64,000 nucleotides of DNA from SHXO01 sp964523885 (GTDB lineage Bacteria > Pseudomonadota > Gammaproteobacteria > Burkholderiales > SHXO01), in NCBI GenBank assembly GCA_964523885.1, contig CAZFYX010000087.1:124001-188000 (forward strand), read 5' to 3'. Under the pieces are notes generated by a model that did no database searches, was not told where the DNA came from, and worked only from the letters and a program-made list of their open reading frames with translations. Numbering within the stretch: position 1 is the first letter of the stretch; each line of letters begins with the position of its first letter. Below are positions 35,788 through 49,744 of this stretch, piece by piece. The translations under genes and the position numbers were made by a program.

Positions 35788-36416
35788 CGCCGCGCGCGCC
35801 GGCCGCGCCAGTACTGGATCATCACGAAGCCGGCGGCCATGCCGCCCAGGTGGGCGAAGTGCGCGACACCGGCCTGCGTCCCGGTCACCCCGAGCACCAG
35901 CTCGATGCCGCCGAACACGGTCACGAACAGCCAGGCCGGCATCGGGATCGGCGGGAAGATGAGCACGATGATCCGGCGCGGGAACATCATCCCGAACGCG
36001 AGCAGCAGGCCGAACACGCCGCCGGATGCGCCCACCGTCGGATAGGGCGGCCCGCCCTGGAGGCTGGTGACCAGCAGCTGCGCGCCGGCGGCGCCGATCA
36101 CGCAGGCGAAGTAGTAGACGAGGTAGCGGCGCTCGCCCCAGACCCGCTCGATCTCGCCGCCGAACATGAACAGCGCCAGCATGTTCAGCAGCAGGTGCGG
36201 CAGGCTCCCGTGCAGGAACGCGTAGGAGACCAGCTGCCAGGACTGGAACTGCGGGACATGGCGCAGCTCGAAGCCGCCGGCAGGCGCCAGCGGCCAGAGG
36301 GCGAAGTGCACGAACAGCCAGTCGCGCATGGCACGCCCGGCCACGAAGGCCACGACGGTGACCACGACATTGACCACGATCAGCGCGCGCGTGATCGGCG
36401 GGATGGCGGGGATCAT
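35784..36416 (-). CDS. Rhomboid-family intramembrane serine protease
   Basis: A 210-residue protein with six hydrophobic segments. The catalytic Ser131 sits in the rhomboid motif VGASGGVFG and the partner His189 in HFAHLGGMAAG; GERRYLVYYFACVIGAAGA and HLLLNMLALFMFGGEIE are also typical. Rhomboids cleave membrane-anchored substrates within or next to the bilayer. Its end overlaps the AAA+ gene's stop region by 4 bp in convergent orientation. The substrate is unknown. Confidence 0.93.
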   Translation of the reverse strand: MIPAIPPITRALIVVNVVVTVVAFVAGRAMRDWLFVHFALWPLAPAGGFELRHVPQFQSWQLVSYAFLHGSLPHLLLNMLALFMFGGEIERVWGERRYLVYYFACVIGAAGAQLLVTSLQGGPPYPTVGASGGVFGLLLAFGMMFPRRIIVLIFPPIPMPAWLFVTVFGGIELVLGVTGTQAGVAHFAHLGGMAAGFVMIQYWRGRRARR

Positions 36417-36660
36417 CGGGAGGGGTTTGCGAGCGCTGACTCGGGCTTCGGAAGGCCATTGTCGGGCCGCAGCCTCCGGCAGGCAAGCCGGCGGCGGACA
36501 CGCGTCGGGTATGACGGCAGTAGGGGCGGGGCGCCGCTGCGCCCCTGGACCTGCACGGTGCGGCGCGGCGTGCGGACCTCCGCAGCACGGCGGCGTCCGC
36601 AGTCAGGCCGGAGAGTGGCCCGGCACCCGCGGGAGATCCTGCAGGGGCCGGGCCGTCCGG

Positions 36661-37275
36661 TCAGTGCCGTTCGATTTCGAGCACAGCGCGAACGCTGGCG
36701 GTTCCCACCGAGAGTCCGGCCGGAACGGTGGTGCCGAACACTGCGCTCAGGGCCGCGGCGGCGTCGGGATGCAAGGTGACGGCGACGTCGCTCACCTTGA
36801 GGAAGTCCTCGTTGGTGCCGTCCAGGGCGTTGGCCGGGAGGCTCAGCTCGAAGAGCTTGAGGCGCCCCACGAGGCTGTCGTTCGCGGTCACCAGCCCGGT
36901 CAGCACCGGAGCCGGACCGGCCAGGTCGATGATGAAGCTGGTCAGCTCGACCACGATAGTGCCCTTGGCCGCGGAGAGCGAGAGGCCGCCGCCGTGCGCG
37001 ATCTCCGCCTTGGCCGTGCCGAGGTCGACGGCACCGGTGGTGATCGGGAAGACCGCGCGAGTCCCCTTCCACTTGTGCACGAACAGCCGTCCGGGGGACA
37101 CCGGTGCCGGCTTGACCGCCAGCGCACCAAGGGCGTCGGTGAATTCCTTCGAGAGCACGACCGTGGTCGATCCGGCGCGCGTCGTCTCGGTGGGAGCGGC
37201 TTGTGCCGGGGCCAGCGGCAACAGCAGGGAGGCGCCCACCAGGGCGGCGGCGAACAGGCTGCGCGATGCATTCAT
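36661..37275 (-). CDS. Secreted protein, possibly HtaA-like
   Basis: A 204-residue exported protein with signal peptide MNASRSLFAAALVGASLLLP...APAQA. The mature part is beta-rich: GAVDLGTAKAEIAHGGGLSL, GTIVVELTSFIIDLAG, and then LTGLVTANDSLVGRLKLFEL. The pattern of alternating strand motifs and the phrase about a GGGL turn resembles HtaA heme-binding-type domains, but the match is weak. It is divergent from a TetR regulator gene, with an operator-like palindrome between, so it may be a TetR target. Downstream, 244 bp separate it from the rhomboid gene. Confidence 0.65.
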   Translation of the reverse strand: MNASRSLFAAALVGASLLLPLAPAQAAPTETTRAGSTTVVLSKEFTDALGALAVKPAPVSPGRLFVHKWKGTRAVFPITTGAVDLGTAKAEIAHGGGLSLSAAKGTIVVELTSFIIDLAGPAPVLTGLVTANDSLVGRLKLFELSLPANALDGTNEDFLKVSDVAVTLHPDAAAALSAVFGTTVPAGLSVGTASVRAVLEIERH

Positions 37276-37482
37276 GTTGCGAGTCTCCTTCGTCTGCACC
37301 CGCGCACGCGCGGGCGTACTGCACGGTTGGGGAAAGGGGCCCGCCGCCTGCGCCGCGTCCGAGCGATGCGAACGACATCCGATGGCCGGGTGCCCCGAAC
37401 TGTTAACATTCCGGTTCCGCAGGGTCCCGGTGCAGCCCGGGCAGACCAGCCAGCCCGTTCCGCGACTACACAGACCAATACG

Positions 37483-37498
37483 TGAACTGATTAGTTCA
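37483..37498. promoter_or_regulatory. Operator-like palindrome between secreted-protein and TetR genes
   Basis: TGAACT (37483-37488), spacer GATT, AGTTCA (37493-37498): perfect 6-bp arms, 12 bp upstream of the ATG of the TetR gene and 208 bp upstream of the divergent secreted-protein start. TetR regulators usually bind such symmetric sites in shared intergenic regions. Confidence 0.6.
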
Positions 37499-37510
37499 AA
37501 GTTAGAACCA

Positions 37511-38140
37511 ATGGGTATATTCGGACGGCCATCGGTAAAGGAACAGCAACAGAAGGTGCGCGAGGATGCGATCCTCGATGCGACCCACGGGCTGCTCGCG
37601 CGCAAGGGCTTCGACCTCATGACCGTGGACGAGGTGGCGGCCGAGGCCGGCGTGGCAAAAGCCAGCCTGTACAAGCACTTCGACTCGAAAGAAGCGCTTG
37701 CGGCGGCGGTGATGACGCGCCTGCTGGACCGCGCCCTGGCGTTCATCGCCGGGCTGCCGCCGGCATTGCCCGCTTACGACCGGCTGGAGTCCGTCCTGCG
37801 GTGGGCGCTGGAGTTGCGCCTGCAGGGCGGCCTGCCGCTGCTGCCATCCACCAGCGCGACCCTGCGCGACGGCCTGCTGCGCAACAAGGAGTACGTGCGG
37901 CGCATCCTCGCGATGAACGAGCAGATGAGCGAACTGGTGGAGGCCGCCAAGCGGGAAGGCCGCCTCTCCACCGCGCTTCCCTCCGAGGTCATCGTGTTCT
38001 CGATCTACGCGCGCACCTGCGATCCGAGCGTCGACTACCTCAGGATGACGCGCAACTACACCGACGCGCAGATCGTCGATTACCTGCTGGCCGCCGCCTT
38101 CGACGGCGTGGCGGCGCCCGCTGCGGCGCGCCGGCGCTGA
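37511..38140 (+). CDS. TetR-family transcriptional regulator
   Basis: A 209-residue regulator. The HTH is DAILDATHGLLARKGFDLMTVDEVAAEAGVAKASLYKHFDSKEALAAAV, a standard TetR domain; the C-terminal half is a helical ligand domain. It starts ATGGGTATA right after a symmetric sequence (TGAACTgattAGTTCA) and is divergent from the secreted protein at 37275. The start codon lacks a strong ribosome-binding site, so the exact start is moderately certain. A target role for the secreted protein gene is likely but inferred. Confidence 0.88.
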   Translation: MGIFGRPSVKEQQQKVREDAILDATHGLLARKGFDLMTVDEVAAEAGVAKASLYKHFDSKEALAAAVMTRLLDRALAFIAGLPPALPAYDRLESVLRWALELRLQGGLPLLPSTSATLRDGLLRNKEYVRRILAMNEQMSELVEAAKREGRLSTALPSEVIVFSIYARTCDPSVDYLRMTRNYTDAQIVDYLLAAAFDGVAAPAAARRR

Positions 38141-38237
38141 GTCCCTGGCGGCCTGGTCGCACCGGGCCTCCACAACGCCGGCGTTGCAGCACTTACAATA
38201 GCCGACGGGCCTCCTCGGCCCTCTCCGCTCCCGTCCA

Positions 38238-44084
<5,847 letters not shown>

Positions 44085-44119
44085 GGTACGCCTCCACAAC
44101 TTGCCTTGCAGGCTGAGCG

Positions 44120-44380
44120 ATGAAGAAAGTCGAGATGGAAAGACTCAAGGGCGCACGCATCGAGAACGACATGCGGCGCGAGCGCCTGGCCGGCGGAGCG
44201 GTCCCGGGCGTCGACCGGCGCGAGCAGCGCCGGCGCGACCAGGCCGCGGGCCTGGTCCCGTTCGCCGTCAAGCTGCATGGCGACCTCGTCAAGCGCATCC
44301 ACGCGCTGGCGCTGGAGCGCAATGCCGGCGTCAACGAAGTGGTGGCCGAGCTGCTCGAGAAGGGGCTGGGGCAGCGCTGA
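44120..44380 (+). CDS. Conserved small protein, unknown function
   Basis: An 86-residue basic protein: MERLKGARIENDMRRERL, then PGVDRREQRRRDQAAGLVPF, and a C-terminal section AVKLHGDLVKRIHALALERN...VVAELLEKGL, which resembles a ribbon-helix-helix or short helical domain. I recall close relatives in betaproteobacteria, uncharacterised. It lies 35 bp downstream of uvrA on the same strand and 3 bp from the DUF1415 gene, suggesting co-transcription with both. DNA binding is a guess. Confidence 0.75.
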   Translation: MKKVEMERLKGARIENDMRRERLAGGAVPGVDRREQRRRDQAAGLVPFAVKLHGDLVKRIHALALERNAGVNEVVAELLEKGLGQR

Positions 44381-44383
44381 TCC

Positions 44384-44959
44384 ATGCCTGGTCCCGCGAT
44401 GCCGTCCCCGGAGGCAGTGATCGCCGCGACGCGCGGATGGATCGAGCGTGCAGTGATCGGGCTGAACCTGTGTCCGTTCGCCAGGTCGGTCTACGTGAAG
44501 GAGCGCATCCGCTACGTGGTCACCGACACGGATGCGCCGGAGAGGCTCGCGGAGCTGCTCGCGCAGGAGCTGCTCGCGCTGCGTGACACGCCTGCGGAAG
44601 CGGTGGACACGACGCTCCTGATCCATCCGCGCGCGCTGGTCGACTTCGTCGAGTTCAACGCCTTCCTCGACACCGCGGATGCCGTGGTGGAACAGCTGGA
44701 ACTGGATGGGGTGCTGCAGGTTGCGAGCTTCCACCCGGACTACCAGTTCGCCGACACCCAGGCCGACGACATCACCAACTGCACGAACCGCTCGCCCTAT
44801 CCAACGCTGCACCTGCTGCGCGAGTCGAGCATCGATGCCGCGGTCGAGGCAGTCCCCGACGCGGAGTCGATCTACCTGCGCAACCTGGAAACCCTGCGCC
44901 GGCTGGGTGCGGACGGCTGGAACGCACTGGGCGTCGACCCACGGCGGCATCCCCGCTGA
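44384..44959 (+). CDS. DUF1415-domain protein
   Basis: A 191-residue protein carrying the DUF1415 motifs in order: TRGWIERAVIGLNLCPFARSV (with a Cys-Pro), then TTLLIHPRALVDFVEFNAFL, and GVLQVASFHPDYQFAD followed by NCTNRSPYPTLHLLRE. The family is widespread in proteobacteria with no known function. A second ATG at 44399 is an alternative start. It follows the small basic protein after 3 bp and is the last rightward gene before a gap of 56 bp and a convergent gene. Confidence 0.9.
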   Translation: MPGPAMPSPEAVIAATRGWIERAVIGLNLCPFARSVYVKERIRYVVTDTDAPERLAELLAQELLALRDTPAEAVDTTLLIHPRALVDFVEFNAFLDTADAVVEQLELDGVLQVASFHPDYQFADTQADDITNCTNRSPYPTLHLLRESSIDAAVEAVPDAESIYLRNLETLRRLGADGWNALGVDPRRHPR

Positions 44960-45015
44960 GCGCCGCAGCCTGCGCCGCTCGCTGCTGCACGACCACAGCC
45001 TTCCCGCCTCGCAAT

Positions 45016-45693
45016 TCAGCAGAACGAGAGCTGCTGCTTCCCGAAACAAACCCGGACCTGGACCTGCCAGACCGGGCCGTCATAGATCGCTGGCCATTGG
45101 TCTCCATTCGCATCGACCAGACCGTAGTAGCGCACTGAGAAGGGTCCGAGCGCGACGCCGGCATACCATGTTCCTTGAACGCCGGGATCGTGCTGCACAT
45201 GGACCGGCTGCGGCGCGCAGGTCTGGCACGCGCGCCAGTCGGGGATGCGCATCTCCCAGGTGGGCTGGTAGAGGTAAATGCCCGCTTCCGGCTCGATCGC
45301 CAAGCCCCAGCGCTGCAGGCGGTACAGGACCCCGCCGTACACGCCCTGCACGGATCCGGAGCCGTTCCAGTGCGACAGTGGCCAGGCGTTCCGGCCCGAG
45401 AAGTAGTCATCGTCGCTGGCGCTGGCCAGCGCCTTGGAGGTGACCCGGCCGAGATACTCGTAGCCGGCCCGCCAACCCCAACCGAGATCCCGATCGGACC
45501 TGAGGCCAACCGCGAATGCGGGCGAGATCAGGTTCACGTCGTAGGCGTTGCCATCCTGGTACCAGGTTCCATTCGCGGCCAGGGTGAACTTGGAGATGCC
45601 CAGGCCAAGCTCAGCCTCGAGTGCATGCACCGATGGCGCGAGCAGCCACGAGAGGGCGAGCCCCCATGTGAGGCGCCTCGGCCCTGCACGCAT
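45016..45693 (-). CDS. Outer-membrane beta-barrel-like protein, unknown function
   Basis: A 225-residue protein. The start at 45693 gives a good signal peptide (RRLTWGLALSWLLAPSVHA). The mature part is rich in alternating strands and aromatic residues: AELGLGISKFTLAANGTWYQDG, WGWRAGYEYLGRV, GVLYRLQRWGLAIEPEAGIYLY and YAGVALGPFSVRYYGLVDANG, ending VQVRVCFGKQQLSFC. It has two or more Cys residues near the C-terminus. It resembles small outer-membrane barrels but I cannot name the family. Longer starts at 45744 or 45792 are possible but less plausible. Single gene, convergent with DUF1415. Confidence 0.7.
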   Translation of the reverse strand: MRAGPRRLTWGLALSWLLAPSVHALEAELGLGISKFTLAANGTWYQDGNAYDVNLISPAFAVGLRSDRDLGWGWRAGYEYLGRVTSKALASASDDDYFSGRNAWPLSHWNGSGSVQGVYGGVLYRLQRWGLAIEPEAGIYLYQPTWEMRIPDWRACQTCAPQPVHVQHDPGVQGTWYAGVALGPFSVRYYGLVDANGDQWPAIYDGPVWQVQVRVCFGKQQLSFC

Positions 45694-46137
45694 GCGGGCA
45701 GGCGTGTGCTGCGATGGGCAACGCATGCGGGAGAGGAACGGCATGAGCGAGTGGCCGGCGATGCAGGTGAGTGCAATTTCTGCACGGACCATGCCACTGA
45801 TTTACAACGTCTTCTGTAGGCATCATCGTTGTCGGTTTATCTGACAGTAAATCGCGACCTGGGTGTCGCGGAGGGGTGGCCCGAGGAGCCGCTCGGCGCA
45901 TTCCGTCATACTGTATGCACATTCAGTAAACGGGAATTTTACGAGGCAAGACCATGCGCGTAACCGGGCCCGGCCGCTGCTCTGCCGCCATGGTTGCATG
46001 GACACTGAGGAAACGCCCGAGGGGCGCGAGCCCGGCGCCGCACCGCCGCTCCCGCCACGGCGAGGGGTGACGCGAAACGTCGGCAGATCGAGGCGCGGAC
46101 CTCGATATCGGGCGACTACGGCCGCCCGACAGCAGGC
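45694..46137. other. Intergenic region with SOS-like box and hairpins
   Basis: This 444-bp stretch holds the promoter of the leftward barrel gene and the terminator region of the leftward RlmN-like gene. CTGTATGCACATTCAG (45911-45926) fits the SOS (LexA) pattern CTGT-N8-ACAG with one mismatch. It precedes ACGAGG and an ATG at 45954 that opens only a 38-codon frame with no recognisable product. No other gene is evident. Confidence 0.35.
46088..46129. terminator. Two hairpins downstream of the RlmN-like gene
   Basis: TCGAGG (46088-46093) pairs with CCTCGA (46100-46105); immediately to the right TCGGGCG (46108-46114) pairs with CGCCCGA (46123-46129). Both lie just after the stop of the leftward gene that ends at 46138, so they are likely its terminator. 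Confidence 0.5.
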
Positions 46138-47166
46138 TCAGGCCGCTTTGCCTGGCGTCGCTGCCGTGGCAGTCAGGGTCCGGGCCCGCAGTTGCCCGCA
46201 GCCCCCATCCACGTCCTGTCCGGCGGAATGGCGCAGCTTGGCCAGCACGCCGCGCCGGTGCAGCATCCGCGCCATCTCCGCCGCCCGCTGCCACGAGGGG
46301 CGCTGGTACCCGGTGCCCTCGATGACGTTGTACGGGATGAAGTTCATCACCGCATACTGCCCCCGCAGCAAGGCGGCGATGCGCTCGACCTCGTCGTCAC
46401 CGTCGTTGACGCCCTCGAGGAGCGTCCACTGGTACTGCACCGGATAGCTCGTGGCCAGCGAATAGGCATCGGCGAGCCCGACGAGGTCGGCCGGGTCGAT
46501 GCGCGGTGCGCGCGGCAGCAGCCGCGCGCGAAGGTCGGGGTAGGTGGTGTGCAGTGACAGCGCGAGGGCAGGCTTGACGATGCCCTGCGGCAGGCGCTCG
46601 AACACACGCGGGTCGCCCACGGTGGAGAACACCAGGTTCTTGTGCGCGATGCCGCCTGCGGTACCGAGCAGATCGATCGCGGCCAGCACGTTGTCCAGGT
46701 TGTGCGCGGGCTCGCCCATGCCCATGAAGACGACCTTGCGCACGGTCCTGCGCGCGCGCGCGAGCGCCACCTGTGCGACGATCTCGGCGGACCCGAGCTG
46801 GCGCAGCAGGCCGCTGCGTCCGGTCATGCAGAACGTGCAGCCGACCGCGCAGCCCACCTGCGTCGACACGCACACGCCGTCACGCGGAAGCAGCACGCTC
46901 TCGACCATCTGGCCGTCGGCCAACTTGACCAGCAGGCGAGCCGAGCCATCTTCCCCGGCGTGCTCCGACTGCACGCTCGCAAGGGTGGCGAGCCGGTCTT
47001 CCAGGGCGGGCAGTGCCGCCCTCAGCGAACCCGGGAGGAAGGCCTCCGCAGCCCTGCGGCTGCGATCCAGCGGCAGCCCGCTCAGCCAGGCCCGCACGAC
47101 CGCCTCCTCATGGGCGGGCTTGGCGCCCAGGTCGCGCAGGCGCTGGCGAAAGTCCTCGATCCGCAT
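46138..47166 (-). CDS. RlmN-like radical SAM methyltransferase
   Basis: A 342-residue protein with the radical SAM motif CAVGCTFC preceded by STQVG and followed by MTGRSG. Also present are VFMGMGEPAHNLDNVLAA, the SAM-binding-type FSTVGDPRVF, LALSLHTTYPDLR, and a C-terminal Cys (GGCGQLRAR) at the position of the second catalytic Cys of RlmN/Cfr. RlmN methylates adenosine 2503 of 23S rRNA and adenosine 37 of some tRNAs. Together these indicate an RlmN/Cfr-family enzyme. Whether it is the housekeeping RlmN or an extra paralogue cannot be told from this window. It is shorter at the N-terminus than typical RlmN (about 380). The start at 47166 lies 24 bp from the end of the yaiI gene. Confidence 0.88.
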   Translation of the reverse strand: MRIEDFRQRLRDLGAKPAHEEAVVRAWLSGLPLDRSRRAAEAFLPGSLRAALPALEDRLATLASVQSEHAGEDGSARLLVKLADGQMVESVLLPRDGVCVSTQVGCAVGCTFCMTGRSGLLRQLGSAEIVAQVALARARRTVRKVVFMGMGEPAHNLDNVLAAIDLLGTAGGIAHKNLVFSTVGDPRVFERLPQGIVKPALALSLHTTYPDLRARLLPRAPRIDPADLVGLADAYSLATSYPVQYQWTLLEGVNDGDDEVERIAALLRGQYAVMNFIPYNVIEGTGYQRPSWQRAAEMARMLHRRGVLAKLRHSAGQDVDGGCGQLRARTLTATAATPGKAA

Positions 47167-47189
47167 CAAGATGGCATCCTGATCGCTGC

Positions 47190-47696
47190 TCAACGCGCCG
47201 CCCGGCGCGCCGACAGGAAGCGATCGAGCTGGTTGCCGAACGCCTTGCGGTCGCTGGCGCTGAAGGCGCTGGGACCATCGGTTTCCACGCCGGCCGCGCG
47301 CAGGTCGTCCATGAAGTTGCGCATCGTCAGCCGCTCGCGGATGGTGTCCCGCGTGTACAGCTCGCCGCGGGGATCGATGGCGTGGGCGGCGCGCTCGATC
47401 ACCGCGGCCGCGAGCGGAATGTCCGCGGTCACCAAGAGGTCGCCCGCCCGCACGCGGCCGACGATCTCCGCATCGGCGACGTCGAAGCCCCGGGCGACCT
47501 GCAGGGCCCGGACGTACCGGGACGGCGGCGTTCGCAGCGGCTGGTTCGCCACCAGGGTGACGCATACGCGCTCGCGCTCGGCGGCACGGAACAGGATTTC
47601 CTTGACCACGGCCGGGCAGGCATCGGCGTCGACCCAGATCGCCAGTCCGCCTGGCATGGCTTCAGCGGCCGGTTCCCACGCTTGCGATTCACTCAT
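47190..47696 (-). CDS. yaiI: YaiI/YqxD-family protein (UPF0178)
   Basis: A 168-residue protein with the UPF0178 signatures IWVDADACPAVVKEILFRAAER, VVANQ-like TLVANQPLRTPPS, ADIPLAAAVIERAAHAIDPRGELYT and MRNFMDDLR. The aspartates near the start suggest a metal-dependent nuclease-like (PIN-type) fold, but no activity is proven. The start at MSESQAW (47696) follows the family's length; the frame is open further upstream. It precedes the RlmN-like gene in the same direction and lies 79 bp from the divergent yaeQ. Confidence 0.9.
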   Translation of the reverse strand: MSESQAWEPAAEAMPGGLAIWVDADACPAVVKEILFRAAERERVCVTLVANQPLRTPPSRYVRALQVARGFDVADAEIVGRVRAGDLLVTADIPLAAAVIERAAHAIDPRGELYTRDTIRERLTMRNFMDDLRAAGVETDGPSAFSASDRKAFGNQLDRFLSARRAAR

Positions 47697-47775
47697 CCGC
47701 GCGAGGCTACACGATCCGCGGCGGCGCGTCGCCCGTCCTGCTACAGTGCCGCGCCTTCCACCCCGACTTCCCGGC

Positions 47776-48321
47776 ATGGCACTCAGGGCAACCATCTTCA
47801 AGGCCAGGCTCGGCATCGCCGACATGGACCGCGGCTACTACGGCGACCATGCCGTGACCATCGCGCGCCACCCCTCCGAGACCGACGAGCGCATGCTGGT
47901 GCGGCTGATCGCCTTTGCCCTCAATGCGGACGAGGCGCTCGAGTTCGGCCGGGGCCTGTCCACCGACGACGAGCCCGACCTGTGGCGCAAGGACCTCACC
48001 GGCGTCATCCAGCGCTGGATCGATGTCGGGCTGCCCGACGAGCGGCGTCTGCGCAAGGCCGGCGGCCGGGCCCGGGACGTGTTCCTGTATGCATATGGCG
48101 GCCGTGCCGTGGACGTGTGGTGGACCCAGAACGGCCCGGCGCTCGGCCGGGTACGCAACCTGTCCGTCATCGAGCTGTGCTATCCCTCGAGCAACGCACT
48201 GGCCGGCCTCGCGACCCGCACGATGGAACTGCAGTTCACCATCCAGGAAGGTCACGCCTGGATCACCGACGGGGTGGATACGGTCGAAGTCGCGCTGGTG
48301 CCGCGGCAATCCCCGCGCTGA
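47776..48321 (+). CDS. yaeQ: YaeQ-family protein
   Basis: A 181-residue protein with the family start MALRATIFKARLGIADMDRGYY and then HPSETDERMLVRLIAFALNAD, FGRGLSTDDEPDLW, and VIELCYPSSNALAGLATRTMEL. YaeQ has a nuclease-like (PD-D/ExK) fold of unknown function and is common in proteobacteria. It is divergent from yaiI and stands alone, ending before the regulatory region of the guanidine cluster. A long open frame upstream of its start is a shadow of the RlmN-like gene. Confidence 0.93.
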   Translation: MALRATIFKARLGIADMDRGYYGDHAVTIARHPSETDERMLVRLIAFALNADEALEFGRGLSTDDEPDLWRKDLTGVIQRWIDVGLPDERRLRKAGGRARDVFLYAYGGRAVDVWWTQNGPALGRVRNLSVIELCYPSSNALAGLATRTMELQFTIQEGHAWITDGVDTVEVALVPRQSPR

Positions 48322-48326
48322 GGCGC

Positions 48327-48376
48327 GCGCACCATTCACGGGCCCGGGATCCGGCGCACGACTCAGGATGGTGCGC
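48327..48376. promoter_or_regulatory. Inverted repeat with NtrC-like half-sites
   Basis: GCGCACCAT (48327-48335) and ATGGTGCGC (48368-48376) are perfect 9-bp arms separated by 32 bp, centred about 110 bp upstream of the sigma-54 promoter. Each arm contains a GCACCA / TGGTGC half-site of the NtrC type, though normal NtrC sites are closely spaced palindromes. It may instead be the yaeQ terminator. Confidence 0.35.
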
Positions 48377-48461
48377 CTGCGGGCGCAGGTACCCCGCAAC
48401 CGGATCCGCCTTTGCGTTGCCCGGCAAGGGGTTAGCCCGAGCACCCGGCACCGGCGCCCGA

Positions 48462-48476
48462 TGGCACCGCTCTTGC
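48462..48476 (+). promoter_or_regulatory. Sigma-54 (RpoN) promoter
   Basis: TGGCAC (48462-48467), 5-bp spacer, TTGC (48473-48476): the -24/-12 elements match the consensus TGGCAC-N5-TTGC exactly, with GG and GC at the right spacing. Transcription would begin about 12 bp downstream, around 48488, ahead of the riboswitch. Sigma-54 promoters often serve nitrogen-regulated genes. Confidence 0.72.
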
Positions 48477-48529
48477 GAAAGCAGGGTGCAGACGGTGAGC
48501 GGTTTTGCGTCACGTGCGCACGACCAGCC

Positions 48530-48660
48530 TGCAGGAGCGCTAGGGTTCCGGCCGTCCGGTTCGTCATCGCGAGCCGGCCGGCGCCTGGTCCGAGAGCACT
48601 CCGGTCTCACAGCCCTCAGCGGCGACGAGGCTCCACGGAGGGATAAAAGCCCGGGAGAGC
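48530..48660 (+). promoter_or_regulatory. Guanidine-I (ykkC) riboswitch
   Basis: Conserved elements of the ykkC/guanidine-I aptamer occur in order: GCTAGGGTTCCG (48539-48550), CTGGTCCGAGAG (48585-48596), and ACGGAGGGATAAAAGCCCGG (48634-48653) followed by GAGAG. These match the consensus I recall for the guanidine-binding subtype. After the aptamer, GGAGAGC pairs with GCTCTCC. The aptamer end CCGGGAG could also pair with CTCCCGG (48685-48691), which touches the ribosome-binding site, suggesting control of translation. Other ykkC subtypes bind ppGpp, PRPP or dNDP, so ligand is inferred from the neighbours as well. Confidence 0.85.
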
Positions 48661-48699
48661 GAAGCTGCTCTCCGTGCCTATTGACTCCCGGAGAAACGC

Positions 48700-49704
48700 A
48701 TGCTCACTCGCACCGTCCGTTCCCTGCGCACCCTGCTCGCCGCCCTCGCGGTGACGGGCGTTGCCAGCCTCGCATCCGCAGCCCACGCCGCCGAGACCAT
48801 CAAGATCGGTACGGTGGTGTGGATCGGCTACGGCCCCTACTACGTCGCCGAAGCGCTCGACCTCTACAAGAAGTCCGGCGTCAAGTTCGAGCTGCAGGTC
48901 TTCACCGACCCGGCGCTCATCCCGCCCGCGATCGAGAGCGGCGCGGTGGCCGGCGGCATGCTCACCTACGACCAGGTCATCGGCGTGGTCGCCAAGGGCA
49001 GCACGCAGCGCGTGGTGGCCCCGATCGATTACTCCAACGGCGGCGATGCGATCGTCGCGACCAAGGACATCACCAAGGTCTCGCAGTTCAAGGGCAAGAA
49101 GGTCGGCTTCAACCCGCTGTCGCCGTCCGACTTCCTGCTCTCCTACGCGCTGCAGGTGAACAAGCTCGGCGAGAAGGACGTGCAGTCGGTCAACATGACG
49201 CCCGAGGCCGTGCCCGCGGCGCTCGCCTCCGGCGGCATCAACATCGGCGTGACCTACGAGCCGAGCGTCTCGCAGATCCTCGCGATGGAGGGCGGGAAGA
49301 AGTTCCACGTCGTCTACTCGTCCAAGGACGCACCCGGCCTGATCACCGACGTGCTGGTGTTCAAGCAGGAGTACATCAAGGCCAACCCCAAGATCGTGCA
49401 GGCGCTGATCCAGGGCTACATCGACGGCCTGGAGTACATGAAGAAGAACCCCGAGGACGCCTACAAGCACATCGGCAAGTTCCTCGGCGTGAGCCCGGCC
49501 GAGGTGAAGGAACAGCTGACGGGCGTGTACAACATGCCCGGCAACGAGCTGGGCAAGGTGTTCGTGAAGAGCAAGGAGACCACCTCGCTGTTCGGCAGCG
49601 GCGCCGTGATCGCTCCGATCCTGAAGGCCAAGGGCCAGATCACCAGCATCCCGAAGACCGAGGACACCTTCGACGACAGCATCGTCAAGGCGATGAAGAA
49701 GTAG
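48700..49704 (+). CDS. NitT/TauT-type ABC substrate-binding protein, guanidine-riboswitch controlled
   Basis: A 334-residue periplasmic binding protein. Signal peptide (LLAALAVTGVASLASAAHA); mature start AETIKIGTVVWIGYGPYYVAEAL is typical of the nitrate/sulfonate/taurine-type (SBP NMT1) family, with VGFNPLSPSDFLLSYAL and GVTYEPSVSQILA also present. Such proteins recur next to guanidine-I riboswitches with their permease and ATPase and are thought to bind guanidine. Here no permease follows; a related ATPase is read from the opposite strand at the window's right edge. Preceded by riboswitch, sigma-54 promoter and CGGAGAAA ribosome-binding site. Confidence 0.88.
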   Translation: MLTRTVRSLRTLLAALAVTGVASLASAAHAAETIKIGTVVWIGYGPYYVAEALDLYKKSGVKFELQVFTDPALIPPAIESGAVAGGMLTYDQVIGVVAKGSTQRVVAPIDYSNGGDAIVATKDITKVSQFKGKKVGFNPLSPSDFLLSYALQVNKLGEKDVQSVNMTPEAVPAALASGGINIGVTYEPSVSQILAMEGGKKFHVVYSSKDAPGLITDVLVFKQEYIKANPKIVQALIQGYIDGLEYMKKNPEDAYKHIGKFLGVSPAEVKEQLTGVYNMPGNELGKVFVKSKETTSLFGSGAVIAPILKAKGQITSIPKTEDTFDDSIVKAMKK

Positions 49705-49744
49705 CCTTCCTGCAGCAACGCGCCACGCAATCGGGGATCGACCC

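Larger units (their letters stand above)
48322..48699 (+). other. Regulatory region of the guanidine cluster
   Basis: This 378-bp gap contains, in order, a widely spaced inverted repeat (48327-48376), a sigma-54 promoter (48462-48476), the guanidine-I riboswitch (about 48530-48660) and a hairpin with the ribosome-binding site (48653-48696). No gene is seen. Its parts are listed separately. Confidence 0.75.
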
